A stretch of 15,292 nt of DNA from JANMEX01 sp043776635 (GCA_043776635.1 JAYVRA010000102.1:1-15292), one strand, 5' to 3'; numbered from the stretch's first letter, positions 1 through 7,987 are shown. The notes: generated by a model not told the origin, from the letters alone. Numbers and translations: made by a program.

Positions 1-95
1 CACAGCGAAGCCAAACCCTTCACATGGCGCGCAAACCCAGACGAAATCATCGCTGCCAGAAATCGGGGGTTCCAAATGTTGGAATCAATCCACTA
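1..95 (+). mobile_element. Right end of an IS630-family insertion sequence
   Basis: The left edge of the window is the 3' end of an insertion sequence; only the final part of its transposase and its terminus are present. The boundary is placed at the TA of the CTAG at 93-96, because reading frame 1 (transposase) stops there and frame 2 (CpaB) becomes recognisable within a few codons. Known family behaviour: IS630/Tc1-mariner elements insert at TA, often within CTAG, and duplicate the TA. The exact terminus could be a few bases to either side. The left end, left inverted repeat and target duplication lie outside the window, so the element cannot be shown to be complete. Confidence 0.7.
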
Positions 96-96
96 G
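1..96 (+). CDS. IS630-family transposase, C-terminal fragment
   Basis: Frame 1 is open from the first base to a TAG at 94-96 and gives 31 residues. They contain KPFTWRANPDEII followed by RGFQMLESIH at the very end. This resembles the C-terminus I know from IS630-family DDE transposases (KPF-W-ADPD-IIAA...RGHQVLDSIH-stop). The catalytic DDE residues lie upstream of the window. The fragment is short, so the call rests on the matching end motif and on the abrupt loss of CpaB similarity at this point. The transposase reads in the same direction as the tad genes, so read-through transcription from the element could reach them. Confidence 0.72.
   Translation, partial: HSEAKPFTWRANPDEIIAARNRGFQMLESIH
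70..84. repeat. Short palindrome near the IS terminus
   Basis: The arms TTCCAA (70-75) and TTGGAA (79-84) are perfect inverted copies around a 3-base centre. The palindrome lies about 10 bases inside the inferred end of the insertion sequence, within the last transposase codons. It may be part of the terminal or subterminal transposase binding site. Without the left end of the element this cannot be confirmed. Confidence 0.45.
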
Positions 97-946
97 GCCA
101 GAAATAGCGACCACCAAAATCCTTGTAGCAAAATCTCCTTTGAAATACGGAACTGAGATTATTGCGGATTTGGTGCAAGAGGTTGAGTGGCCCTCCAATT
201 CATTACCCGAGGGATTTCTCACGTCAATGGACCAGCTGACAGGTTCTGGTAAACGCATCGTGTTGTCCGAGATCACGACCAATGAACCTATATTGCTCGC
301 TAAGCTTTCGGGAAAAGATGGACGTGCGTCGCTATCTAATTTGCTTGAACCAGGCCAACGAGCGGTAACAATTCGCGTTGATGATATCACCGGAGTTGCC
401 GGATTTGTTACGCCGGGTGACCGCGTGGACGTTATCCTTACTCGACAAAAGGTTGGCGTCACTGCGCCTACACCTGCTGAAACTGCAACTGGCGCTGTGC
501 CACAGCCAACATCAGAACTGGCCTCTGAGGTCATATTGCAAAATGTCAAAGTTCTGACGTCTGATCAAAGTGCCGATCAATCGGCAACAGCGGCAACAGT
601 GGCGAAAGCGGTGACAGTTCAGGTTTCAAGTCAAGATGCACAAAAGGTGGCGCTCGCTCAGCAACTAGGGACACTCTATCTTTTGCTACGATCAGCAGGA
701 GACGAGGCCAATAGCGATAAGGCATCTATTTCGGCTTCTGACCTGGATGGCAAGAAAACAGCCGAGGCGTCCACGTCGTCGATTATACCGGTGAGTGCAG
801 GCGCCGAAACACCTTCCATATTATCGTTGGAAAATGACGGACCAAAATTCCGCTCAATGATTGTTACAAGAGGGCACACGCCGGAAACATATTCGGTTTT
901 TGACGAGAAAAGCGGCAAGATAAATCCTGAACAAAATAAGAATTAA
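95..946 (+). pseudogene. cpaB: Flp pilus assembly protein CpaB, 5' end removed by IS630 insertion
   Basis: CpaB (RcpC) is an inner-membrane-anchored periplasmic protein of the Tad pilus machine, thought to work with the secretin. The retained part has the SAF-type start (ATTKILVAKSPLKYG, from about 110) and the CpaB core GQRAVTIRVDDITGVAGFVTPGDRVDVIL (about 355-438, shown here only as a landmark by its ends: GQRAVTIRVDD and TPGDRVDVIL). The N-terminal membrane segment and start codon expected about 30-45 residues before ILVA are missing; the sequence to the left codes for a transposase in another frame. The frame is open leftward through the element but that stretch is out-of-frame transposase DNA. 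The only internal restarts are a TTG at 140 and an ATG at 227; the first would give a 268-residue protein without export signal, the second would also lose the SAF domain. It lies 36 bp before cpaC. The protein is probably non-functional, unless an IS-borne start restores it. Confidence 0.75.
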
Positions 947-982
947 CACGCAAAAGCGTGACGTATCCTGGGGAATATAAGC

Positions 983-2407
983 ATGAACATGCTAAATATA
1001 ACAATCAGAAAGCGCATGGCCATAGCAGTTATGGTTGCGTTTCTTGGAGCGCCGCTTTGTTTGGTTCAAAACGTGCTTGCCGACGAGGGCGTTATAAATG
1101 TCGCCGCTGGCAGCATGTCCAACAACGTTAAAATTGCACGGGGCAAGCCTAAGACTATCCACGTCGATAGAGATTTTTTTGAAATTGTTGTTGGCGATCC
1201 TGAAATCGCGAATGTCACGCCTTTAACGGGTCAATCATTTTACGTACTTGGTCATAAGCTCGGCACTACAGGCATCGCACTTTTTGATGAAAACAAGAAG
1301 TTGGTTGGCTCATTCGATGTTGAAGTGACTTATGATACGCAACAACTAAACTCAGCGCTCAAGCAAAATCTACCTAATTCTGAAATTAGAGCCACGACCG
1401 CCAATGGGCAGGTGGTGCTTTCCGGAGCGGCTAAAGACCAAGTTGCCGCTGATAAAGCAAATAAAATTGCCAAGACATACACCGAAGGCCACGACGTTAT
1501 TGACAGCGTTAATGTCACTTCATCGCAGCAGGTGCAGTTGGATGTACGCTTTGTGGAGGTGAGCCGTCAAAGTGTTATTGAGATGGGTGTCAAAGGCGCA
1601 GTTAATGTTGGAACGGGAATAGGTGCAGTTGCAAATTCATTTCTGACGGTCGGTCAGACCGGTACAAGTAATGCAGGGCAAATCGTTGGGCAGTTGCTGG
1701 GTTCCGGATTCTCTGTTGATTTGAGTATCAAAGCACTGGAAGAGCGCGGTCTTGCCCGTCGCTTGGCCGAGCCTAACTTAGTGGCCCGCTCCGGTCAAAA
1801 AGCAAGCTTCCTTGCCGGAGGTGAATTTCCAATACCGGTAAGCCAACAAAATGGCGTTACGACCGTTGAATATAAGAAATATGGGGTGGGGCTAGAGTTC
1901 ACGCCAACTGTGCTGTCTGACGGCTTGATTAGCCTTGACATCGCGCCGGAAGTTTCATCAATCGATACAACAAATTCAATTAGAGTTGGTAATATTTCTG
2001 TCCCGGGTTTCATCGTCCGGCGCGCGCAGACATCAGTTGATCTTAAGGACGGGCAGAGCTTTATGATTGCGGGTCTCCTGCAAACTATGAATGATGTCGG
2101 TATAGATAAAGTGCCGGGTATTGGTAACGCGCCCGTGATAGGTTCTCTATTTTCAAGCAAAAACTATCAACGCCGTGAAACGGATTTAGTTATCATCGTG
2201 ACGCCGCATTTAGTTCGTCCTGTTGATCCCTCGAAGAAATTTGCACTGCCAACTGACGGCACGCTGGCGCCGAGCACTGTCGATTTATTTGGCTCAAATA
2301 TCGACGAAGTGAAGGTATCCGACATTAACCGGGCAAAGAGTGGTGCAGCCAAAATGCAGCAAACGCCAAATTCCGGCTATTTTCTTGATCTTCCAACTTC
2401 GAACTAA
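983..2407 (+). CDS. cpaC: Tad/Flp pilus outer-membrane secretin CpaC
   Basis: The 474-residue protein should form the outer-membrane channel through which the Flp pilus leaves the cell (CpaC/RcpA family). Residues 1-33 are a signal peptide, with a basic start (IRKR), a hydrophobic core and likely cleavage after VLA. An N-terminal pilus/secretin domain covers about 45-115 (KTIHVDRDFFEIVVGDPEIA region). A BON-like domain follows at about 120-178 with the VVLSG strand. The secretin core runs from about 185 to 412 and includes EPNLVARSG (263-271), VPGIG (377-381) and a final strand ending in IVTPHLVRP. The ATG at 983 has a GGGG/GGGGAA-type site just upstream; an ATG at 989 is an alternative. The stop is 6 bp before the small lipoprotein gene. 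The length is usual for the family and the gene looks intact. Confidence 0.95.
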   Translation: MNMLNITIRKRMAIAVMVAFLGAPLCLVQNVLADEGVINVAAGSMSNNVKIARGKPKTIHVDRDFFEIVVGDPEIANVTPLTGQSFYVLGHKLGTTGIALFDENKKLVGSFDVEVTYDTQQLNSALKQNLPNSEIRATTANGQVVLSGAAKDQVAADKANKIAKTYTEGHDVIDSVNVTSSQQVQLDVRFVEVSRQSVIEMGVKGAVNVGTGIGAVANSFLTVGQTGTSNAGQIVGQLLGSGFSVDLSIKALEERGLARRLAEPNLVARSGQKASFLAGGEFPIPVSQQNGVTTVEYKKYGVGLEFTPTVLSDGLISLDIAPEVSSIDTTNSIRVGNISVPGFIVRRAQTSVDLKDGQSFMIAGLLQTMNDVGIDKVPGIGNAPVIGSLFSSKNYQRRETDLVIIVTPHLVRPVDPSKKFALPTDGTLAPSTVDLFGSNIDEVKVSDINRAKSGAAKMQQTPNSGYFLDLPTSN

Positions 2408-2413
2408 GGCGCT

Positions 2414-2671
2414 GTGAAAATGAAACCTAAAATGAAACTCGCGAGCCTAACGCTTCTAACACTACTGAGCAGCTGTGCCCGACAAGACTATATGCGCACC
2501 GAAAGTGTGACCGATGGAGTAGGCAATGCGTTAGCCGCGAATACTACGCTTCAGTTAGTTGATCCATGGCCGGCAGGTGTGGAAAATCCAAATATTATAG
2601 TTCCAGCCGTTCGTAACGCCGCAGGAGTCGCAGCGGCAACGCCAGCCCCTGCAAGTGCTCCCACCCAATGA
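2414..2671 (+). CDS. Small lipoprotein in the cpaD position of the tad operon
   Basis: The gene encodes a short lipoprotein of up to 85 residues. After a basic start (KMKPKMK) and a hydrophobic stretch (LASLTLLTLLSSC), the lipobox LSSC puts the lipidated cysteine at residue 21. The mature part contains VGNALAANTTLQLVDPWP and ends in a low-complexity Ala/Pro tail (AAATPAPASAP). The ALAAN...DPWP pattern resembles small alphaproteobacterial proteins I have seen near pilus genes, but this is recollection, not a search. CpaD, normally encoded here, is a lipoprotein of roughly 200 residues, so this is either a reduced CpaD-like piece or an unrelated replacement. The GTG at 2414 has AAGG at 2406-2409; ATGs at 2420 and 2432 are alternatives, and all three keep the lipobox. 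It lies 6 bp after cpaC and 34 bp before cpaE, so it is almost certainly co-transcribed. Confidence 0.8.
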   Translation: MKMKPKMKLASLTLLTLLSSCARQDYMRTESVTDGVGNALAANTTLQLVDPWPAGVENPNIIVPAVRNAAGVAAATPAPASAPTQ

Positions 2672-2705
2672 CGAGCACTTATTATAGATTGTCAGGACGA
2701 ATATT

Positions 2706-3914
2706 ATGAGTGATACCACTTCAAAAAGAATTGCCATTATATCCACGGATGCCGGGTTTTTGCAGGAAACCCGTACAGCTTTTGCGGCGTCCGATAAGAT
2801 AGAACTAAGTGTGATCCCGAAGAATATCTCCGAATTGCGCGGTGAACTTACAGAAATAGAATGCGCGGTTGCCGTTGTAGACCTGGATACGCGCAAGTTG
2901 GAAGAGCTGGAATCTTTGCAACGAATCATGCGCAGGCTGGACGGGCGCGTACCTGTTGTCGTGGTCACGCAAGAATTTGATGCCGCTGCCGTTCGTATGA
3001 TCGTGCAAATGCAGGTTTCGGACTTTTTGGTGAAGCCAATTTCAACCGCTGATCTCGTTCGCTCGTGCATTCGCGCCTTGAAAGGGCCGGAAAAAAACGA
3101 AGCTGCCGAAGCACAAATTTACACATTTATGCCAGCTGCCGGCGGCGTTGGTTCTACCACTATGGCGATTGAAACCGCATTTCTTTTGCACAATTCAAGA
3201 CAACGTGCTTCCACGACGTGCATTGTAGATTTAAATTTCCAACAGGGTGTTTGTGCAGAATATCTTGATCTTGAGCCACGGTTCGATTTGACGGAAATTG
3301 AAAATCAGCCCGAACGTCTTGATCGTCAGTTGCTTGACGTGATGCTATCAAAACATGAGAGCGGCCTTTGTGTTCTGGCAGCTCCCGTTCAGCCAACTGA
3401 GATGCGCTCGTTCAATGCAGAAGTCGTGGTGCGTATGCTGGACCTTGTTTCTGCTTATTTCGATAATGTTGTCATTGATATGCCGCGCACTTGGTTTCCC
3501 TGGACAGAGACTGTTTTGCTTGGTTCCAACAAACTATACATCGTAACCGAAATGACCGTACCTTGCCTTCGACATACGCAGCGGCTGATCAACGCAATCT
3601 CGGAGAAGACATCCAAGCAGATCAAGCCGAACGTAATTGTAAATCGTTTTGAGAAGCGTGCATTTGAAAGCGGAATTCGCCAAGCTGACGTCGAGGCGCT
3701 ATTAGGTGACCATTTTGCGGGCGGAATTTCTAACAATTACCGCCTTGTCCGCGAGGCAGTGGACAGAGGCGTCCCCCTCAATACGATTGATCCAAATGCT
3801 AACATTATCAATGATTTACGGAAAATTATTCTTCCTCATGAAGTCATTGCTACGGAGACAAAAAAGCAAGGTATTTTGCAATATGGCAAGTCTTTATTGA
3901 GGAAAGCCGGTTAG
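2706..3914 (+). CDS. cpaE: Pilus assembly protein CpaE (receiver domain plus MinD/ParA-like ATPase domain)
   Basis: CpaE (TadZ) is a cytoplasmic protein that positions the Tad pilus machine. Residues 8-125 form a receiver-like domain: the phospho-acceptor-type Asp is D59 (VVDLD) and the conserved Lys is K110 (FLVKP), but the usual acidic pair after strand 1 is reduced to one Asp (ISTDAG). Residues 137-375 form a MinD/ParA-like domain with IVDLN (D175) and VVIDMP (D258). The nucleotide-binding loop is AAGGVGSTT (144-152): both lysines of the deviant Walker A motif (KGGxGKT) are replaced, by Ala and Ser. Some alphaproteobacterial CpaE proteins are similar here, and TadZ proteins are known to act with weak or no ATPase activity. 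The ATG at 2706 has AGGA at 2694-2697. The gene is 26 bp before cpaF. Confidence 0.9.
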   Translation: MSDTTSKRIAIISTDAGFLQETRTAFAASDKIELSVIPKNISELRGELTEIECAVAVVDLDTRKLEELESLQRIMRRLDGRVPVVVVTQEFDAAAVRMIVQMQVSDFLVKPISTADLVRSCIRALKGPEKNEAAEAQIYTFMPAAGGVGSTTMAIETAFLLHNSRQRASTTCIVDLNFQQGVCAEYLDLEPRFDLTEIENQPERLDRQLLDVMLSKHESGLCVLAAPVQPTEMRSFNAEVVVRMLDLVSAYFDNVVIDMPRTWFPWTETVLLGSNKLYIVTEMTVPCLRHTQRLINAISEKTSKQIKPNVIVNRFEKRAFESGIRQADVEALLGDHFAGGISNNYRLVREAVDRGVPLNTIDPNANIINDLRKIILPHEVIATETKKQGILQYGKSLLRKAG

Positions 3915-3940
3915 GCTAAATCCAGAATGGGGTAGGGGTT

Positions 3941-5386
3941 ATGGTTAGCCGGTTTTCAGTATTACAGAAGCTGCCTGTTGAAGCTCATGTTAAAAAAGCA
4001 GCGGTTGCTGCAACTGTTGTTGTCGATAAAAGCAGAGAAGTGCAAATTCCCCGTGCCCATGGAATGAACCCAAAGCCTATCGCCGCCACTGCTCCGGCGC
4101 AGAGCCGCGCCAATGACCGGGTTTTAGATGCCAAAGTGCGGTTACATCGCAAGCTTATCGAAGACCTTAATCTTGTGGCACTTGAAACCCTGCCAAAGGA
4201 TCAAGTGCGACGCGAAATTCAGGATTATGTTTCTGAGCAGGTTCGTGAAGAACGATTAGCATTGAACGTTGTAGAAATTGATGCGTTGGTGGATGATATC
4301 GTCGATGAGATGGTGGGTTTGGGACCGCTCGAAAGTTTGCTCAAAGACCCTACTATTTCAGACATTTTGATCAATGGTCACGAGAACTGTTTTGTTGAGC
4401 GCGGCGGCAAATTAACGCCCGTGCATATACCCTTTAAAGACGAAGCGCATTTGGTTCGTATTTTGAACAAGATTGTCTCTGCCGTGGGTCGGCGTATCGA
4501 TGAATCCCAACCGATGTGTGATGCGCGTATGCTTGACGGGTCGCGGTTTAATGCGGCCATTCGCCCCGTTGGTGTTGATGGTCCGTTGGTATCCATTCGT
4601 AAGTTCTCCAAAAACAAACTGGGTCTTCATAAGCTGGTAGAATTTGGCGCTCTCACGTCGCCAATGGCTGAGGTAATTGCAGCCGCAGTTCATGCCCGTA
4701 TCACCACTATTATTTCCGGTGGTACCGGTACAGGCAAAACCACGATGCTAAATGCCTTGTCGGCGTTTATTCCCGAAGACGAGCGCCTCATAACAATCGA
4801 AGATGCAGCCGAACTGCAACTTCAACAACCCCATGTTGCACGCATGGAAACCCGGCCTCCCAATGTTGAAGGCCATGGCGAAATCAAGCAGCGTGATTTG
4901 GTGAAGAATGCGCTTCGTATGCGTCCCGACCGCGTTATTCTGGGTGAATGTCGTGGTGAAGAAGCATTCGATATGTTGCAAGCCATGAACACTGGCCACG
5001 AAGGTTCAATGGCAACGATCCATGCTAACACCCCCCGCGACGCGGTTTCACGATTGGAACAAATGCTTGGCATGACAGGTATGCCGATGACGGTTCATTC
5101 CATCCGCAGCCAAATCTCCAGCGCAATTGGGCTCATTGTTCAGTTAACCCGTATGGCGGATGGAAAGCGTAAGATTACCTCGATAGCGGAAATCACCGGC
5201 ATGGAAGGTGACATTATTCAGATGCAGGAAATCTACAAATTCGTCCGCACTGCAACCGAAAACGACGGTTCAATTGTTGGTCATTTTGAGGCCACTGGTA
5301 TTCGTCCGCGCTTTTTGGAGCATTTGAAAGCCATGGGCATAGAGTTTCCGGGTGAATATTTTGAGCCTGGCAAACCGAAGGCTTAA
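3941..5386 (+). CDS. cpaF: Tad pilus secretion ATPase CpaF (TadA)
   Basis: This 481-residue cytoplasmic VirB11/GspE-type ATPase should power Flp pilus assembly and perhaps retraction. The first 60 residues are a variable Ala-rich tail. An N-terminal domain (about 65-245) contains the conserved VGLGPLESLLKDPTISDILING (its start VGLGPLE is at 125-131). The catalytic domain has Walker A GGTGTGKTT (260-268), the TIEDAAELQ acid box (285-293), a Walker B-type RPDRVILGE (328-336), CRGEEAFDM, and a His box TGHEGSMATIHAN (351-363). All the expected catalytic motifs are present. The ATG at 3941 follows AGGGG (3934-3938). Its TAA stop directly abuts the tadB start, which suggests translational coupling. 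Confidence 0.96.
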   Translation: MVSRFSVLQKLPVEAHVKKAAVAATVVVDKSREVQIPRAHGMNPKPIAATAPAQSRANDRVLDAKVRLHRKLIEDLNLVALETLPKDQVRREIQDYVSEQVREERLALNVVEIDALVDDIVDEMVGLGPLESLLKDPTISDILINGHENCFVERGGKLTPVHIPFKDEAHLVRILNKIVSAVGRRIDESQPMCDARMLDGSRFNAAIRPVGVDGPLVSIRKFSKNKLGLHKLVEFGALTSPMAEVIAAAVHARITTIISGGTGTGKTTMLNALSAFIPEDERLITIEDAAELQLQQPHVARMETRPPNVEGHGEIKQRDLVKNALRMRPDRVILGECRGEEAFDMLQAMNTGHEGSMATIHANTPRDAVSRLEQMLGMTGMPMTVHSIRSQISSAIGLIVQLTRMADGKRKITSIAEITGMEGDIIQMQEIYKFVRTATENDGSIVGHFEATGIRPRFLEHLKAMGIEFPGEYFEPGKPKA

Positions 5387-6358
5387 ATGATGTTTAGCGG
5401 CGATACTTCCCTCTATGTTGTTTATGCGGCGGCGGCGATCTGCGGTATCATCCTGGCTGAGGCGGTCTATCTGGTTTTCGCCCGGAAGTCAGACCAGCGG
5501 GATTCTGTCAACCGGCGCATGAAACTAGCAAAGAAGGAAATCAGTCAGCGCGATGTTTTGGTTCAACTGCGAAAAGAACGCGGCCTTCAAGACGGCCGGT
5601 TTTCGCTATTTTCATTCAAGTGGTTGAAGACCTTGCGCGTTCAATCCGGATTGATAATGGCCGTTCCGAAATTTGTTGGTATCACCACGGCTGTGGCGTT
5701 TGTGATCACGATTATATTGGCTATAAAATCCGGACATCCGCTCGAAAGCGTCGTTGCTTTCCCGATAATCGCGTCGTGGTTACCATTTTGGCTACTGCGT
5801 AGAATGCGAAAAAAACGGCATAATATGATCGGTATTCAACTGCCGGAAGCCTTGGACTTGATGACACGTGGGCTAAAGGCCGGTCATCCAGTGCCTGTTG
5901 CCGTCACGATGGTTGGCCGTGAAATGTCTGACCCTATAGGTACAGAATTCGGGCTGGTAGCGGATGAAATAACTTATGGCTCAGATATAGTGACCGCCTT
6001 GATCGGTATGTACGAGCGGGTGGGTCAAGAAGACATGCCGCTATTCATTACGGCGGTTTCTATTCAATCGACCACAGGTGGAAATTTGCGTGAAATATTA
6101 GACGGGCTTTCAATGGTCATCCGCGAGCGCGGCAAATTGCGTCGTAAAATTCGGGCGATTTCTGCCGAAGGTCGGATGTCCGCTTATATTTTAACTGCGG
6201 TTCCGGCGCTATTGATGACGATTTTGTTGGTTTTCATGCCTTATTATTATGGCGAAGTGGCTGATCAGCCAAAAACCTACTATTGGCTCGGATTTACCGC
6301 ATTTTGGCTTGGATTGGGAAACTTTATCATGGCCAAAATGGCAAACTTTAAGTTTTGA
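5387..6358 (+). CDS. tadB: Tad pilus inner-membrane platform protein TadB (CpaG)
   Basis: TadB is one of two related inner-membrane platform proteins thought to pass force from CpaF to the pilin subunits. The 323-residue protein has hydrophobic segments at about 10-31, 95-113, 121-138, 266-286 and 297-316. A T2SSF/GspF-type cytoplasmic domain lies between them (about 148-262), starting QLPEALDLMTRGLKAGH and ending in TTGGNLREILDGLS and RKIRAISAEGRMSA, the typical TadB pattern. The start is the ATG directly after the cpaF stop; a second ATG follows immediately at 5390. The gene overlaps tadC by one base. It is of normal length and undamaged. Confidence 0.94.
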   Translation: MMFSGDTSLYVVYAAAAICGIILAEAVYLVFARKSDQRDSVNRRMKLAKKEISQRDVLVQLRKERGLQDGRFSLFSFKWLKTLRVQSGLIMAVPKFVGITTAVAFVITIILAIKSGHPLESVVAFPIIASWLPFWLLRRMRKKRHNMIGIQLPEALDLMTRGLKAGHPVPVAVTMVGREMSDPIGTEFGLVADEITYGSDIVTALIGMYERVGQEDMPLFITAVSIQSTTGGNLREILDGLSMVIRERGKLRRKIRAISAEGRMSAYILTAVPALLMTILLVFMPYYYGEVADQPKTYYWLGFTAFWLGLGNFIMAKMANFKF

Positions 6359-7338
6359 TGATGGAAAATTTTGTCGCACTTCTCATAAGTTATAGGCCTG
6401 ATTCATTCCTTCCGCTTGCCGCCGGTATGCTGGTCGCGGGCGTTACTGTTTTGCTTTATGCTAATTTTAGTGGTCGCAAGACGCGAACTGCGGTTCAAAA
6501 ACGAATGCGCATCGAACCGCTCTCTCCAAGCTTTGAGTTGTCAAAGTCTAATGTCAGAAAACCGGAAAAGGCGGCTGCCAGTAAAACAATTAAAAAGGCA
6601 CAAGAAAAAGCTGCTGCATTTTATGCTAAAAGTGATCCGGAATCCTTGAGCAAATTGCGCAGCAAATTGATGCAAGCCGGTTATCTCAATACGTCCGCGG
6701 CCGGTATATTTTTAACCTCGCGTGGAGTTAGCTTACTGTTGTTTTTAGTCCTCGGGTTCATTTGGGTTCACACTAGCTACAGCGATGATACCAGTATGCG
6801 CCAATGGTCAATTATTATTGGGTGCGGCGGCGTTGGGTATTTTCTGCCAAACCTTGCATTGTGGAAGTTGGTTAAAGATAAGAACCGCGAATACCGTAAC
6901 GGGTTCCCGGATTTTATGGATTTGATGATTGTTTGTGCAGATGCAGGGATGAGCTTTGAAGCGGCTATCGAGCGTGTGTCTCGAGAAATTGCGGCGACTT
7001 ATCCATCGCTAAGCGAAAATCTTCAGTTGCTTTCAATTGAGCTGCGTGCGGGGCGCGCATTGGATGATACAATGCGGTCATTATCCGACAGGTTGGGGCT
7101 GGACGAAGTGCGCTCGTTCGCCACTTTGTTGCAACAATCGCGAGATCTTGGTACCAGTCTTTCCGGCGCACTTCGTGTTTTTTCCGATGAAATGCGTCAC
7201 AAACGCATGTCAAAAGCGGAAGAAAAAGCACATTCACTTCCCGCGAAAATGGCCGTTCCAGTGACGATGTGCATTTTGCCGGTGGTAATGCTTATCGCGG
7301 TTATCCCAATTATTGTCAAAATGACGACGAAGGTTTAG
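6358..7338 (+). CDS. tadC: Tad pilus inner-membrane platform protein TadC (CpaH)
   Basis: TadC is the partner platform protein of TadB. With the start at 6358 it has 326 residues. Hydrophobic segments are at about 17-35, 117-136, 150-168 and 298-320. The T2SSF-type domain includes FPDFMDLMIVCADAGMSFEAA (starting near 183) and the later SRDLGTSLSGALRVFSDEMR region (261-280) followed by KAEEKAHSLPAKMAVP. The linker at about 65-90 is rich in Lys and Ala. A TTG at 6355 also opens the frame, but the ATG at 6358 overlaps the tadB TGA as TGATG, the usual coupled arrangement; a third start codon, ATG 6361, follows. This is the last gene of the tightly packed part of the operon. Confidence 0.94.
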   Translation: MMENFVALLISYRPDSFLPLAAGMLVAGVTVLLYANFSGRKTRTAVQKRMRIEPLSPSFELSKSNVRKPEKAAASKTIKKAQEKAAAFYAKSDPESLSKLRSKLMQAGYLNTSAAGIFLTSRGVSLLLFLVLGFIWVHTSYSDDTSMRQWSIIIGCGGVGYFLPNLALWKLVKDKNREYRNGFPDFMDLMIVCADAGMSFEAAIERVSREIAATYPSLSENLQLLSIELRAGRALDDTMRSLSDRLGLDEVRSFATLLQQSRDLGTSLSGALRVFSDEMRHKRMSKAEEKAHSLPAKMAVPVTMCILPVVMLIAVIPIIVKMTTKV

Positions 7339-7500
7339 TGAGCAATGCGCTTTAGATATATTTTGTTATCCATATAAATGTTCTGCAAGCTGGTCACCCA
7401 TTGTTAGTTATGTCTATTGGCTGGAAGTTAAAACCCCTCATGTAGTCTGTCCTCATTAAACGAACCCGGAAAACGGGCGTGATACAGGGGACTAGCGTCA

Positions 7501-7962
7501 ATGATTAAGATCCGCATCGCGGCACTTGCTGCACTGGTTTGTCTAACGGGATGTCAGACTGCCACAGTTGATGGAATGCAAACGACGTCTATAGGCAGTA
7601 AGGTTAAACCGACGGTTCAATCTGATTTAAAAATGGGTAAAGAACAATTCTATGATGCCAACTACGGACTGGCTGAAAAGCACTTCCGCAAAGCGGTGGA
7701 AATGCGTGCTGATGATGCCGAAGCTTGGATGGGATTGGCCGCATCTTATGATCAATTAGGCCGATTTGATTTTGCTGATCGCGCGTATGATCAGCTATTC
7801 AAAGTGGCAGGCCGCAAACCGCAGATCGTTTCCAATTATGGTTATTCATATCTGCTGCGTGGCGATAAGAAAAAGGCATCAAAACTGTTTCATGAGGCTG
7901 CAGCCGCACTGCCAAATGATCCCCGCATAACTGCAAATCAGAAACTCGTAGCATCAATGTAG
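7501..7962 (+). CDS. tadD: TPR lipoprotein TadD (pilotin-like Tad pilus protein)
   Basis: TadD proteins are tetratricopeptide lipoproteins that help localise or assemble the Tad secretin. The 153-residue product has a lipoprotein signal (MIKIRIAALAALVCLTGC; lipobox LTGC, Cys18). After a short linker it has three TPR-like repeats at about 41-72 (FYDANYGLAEKHFRKAVEM), 73-106 (AWMGLAASYDQLGRFDFADRA) and 107-140 (SNYGYSYLLRGDKKKASKLF). It is shorter than many TadD proteins (often 200 residues or more), but the end looks natural. The ATG has a clear site, AGGGGA (7486-7491). Unlike its neighbours it is separated from tadC by 162 bp, which contain a small CCCG/CGGG hairpin at 7465-7477, so it may have its own promoter. 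Confidence 0.88.
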   Translation: MIKIRIAALAALVCLTGCQTATVDGMQTTSIGSKVKPTVQSDLKMGKEQFYDANYGLAEKHFRKAVEMRADDAEAWMGLAASYDQLGRFDFADRAYDQLFKVAGRKPQIVSNYGYSYLLRGDKKKASKLFHEAAAALPNDPRITANQKLVASM

Positions 7963-7970
7963 AGTAAACC

Positions 7971-7987
7971 CGCCAGTATAACTGGCG
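7971..7987. terminator. Possible shared terminator hairpin between convergent tadD and gcvP
   Basis: CGCCAGT (7971-7977) and ACTGGCG (7981-7987) are perfect 7-base inverted arms around ATA. The hairpin begins 9 bp after the tadD stop and ends 15 bp before the gcvP stop on the other strand. Its position suits a bidirectional terminator. No T-tract follows on either strand, so it is not a canonical intrinsic terminator; it may instead protect transcript 3' ends. Confidence 0.45.

Noticed and set aside
2..139. Reading cpaB leftward in frame 2 to the window edge as a longer CpaB N-terminus
   Set aside because: The frame has no stop, but the residues show no membrane segment or start codon, while frame 1 over the same bases gives a transposase end motif and stop.
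85..549. 154-residue open frame on the - strand opposite cpaB
   Set aside because: It lies wholly antisense to recognisable CpaB and has low-complexity Ser/Thr/Val sequence without a known motif.
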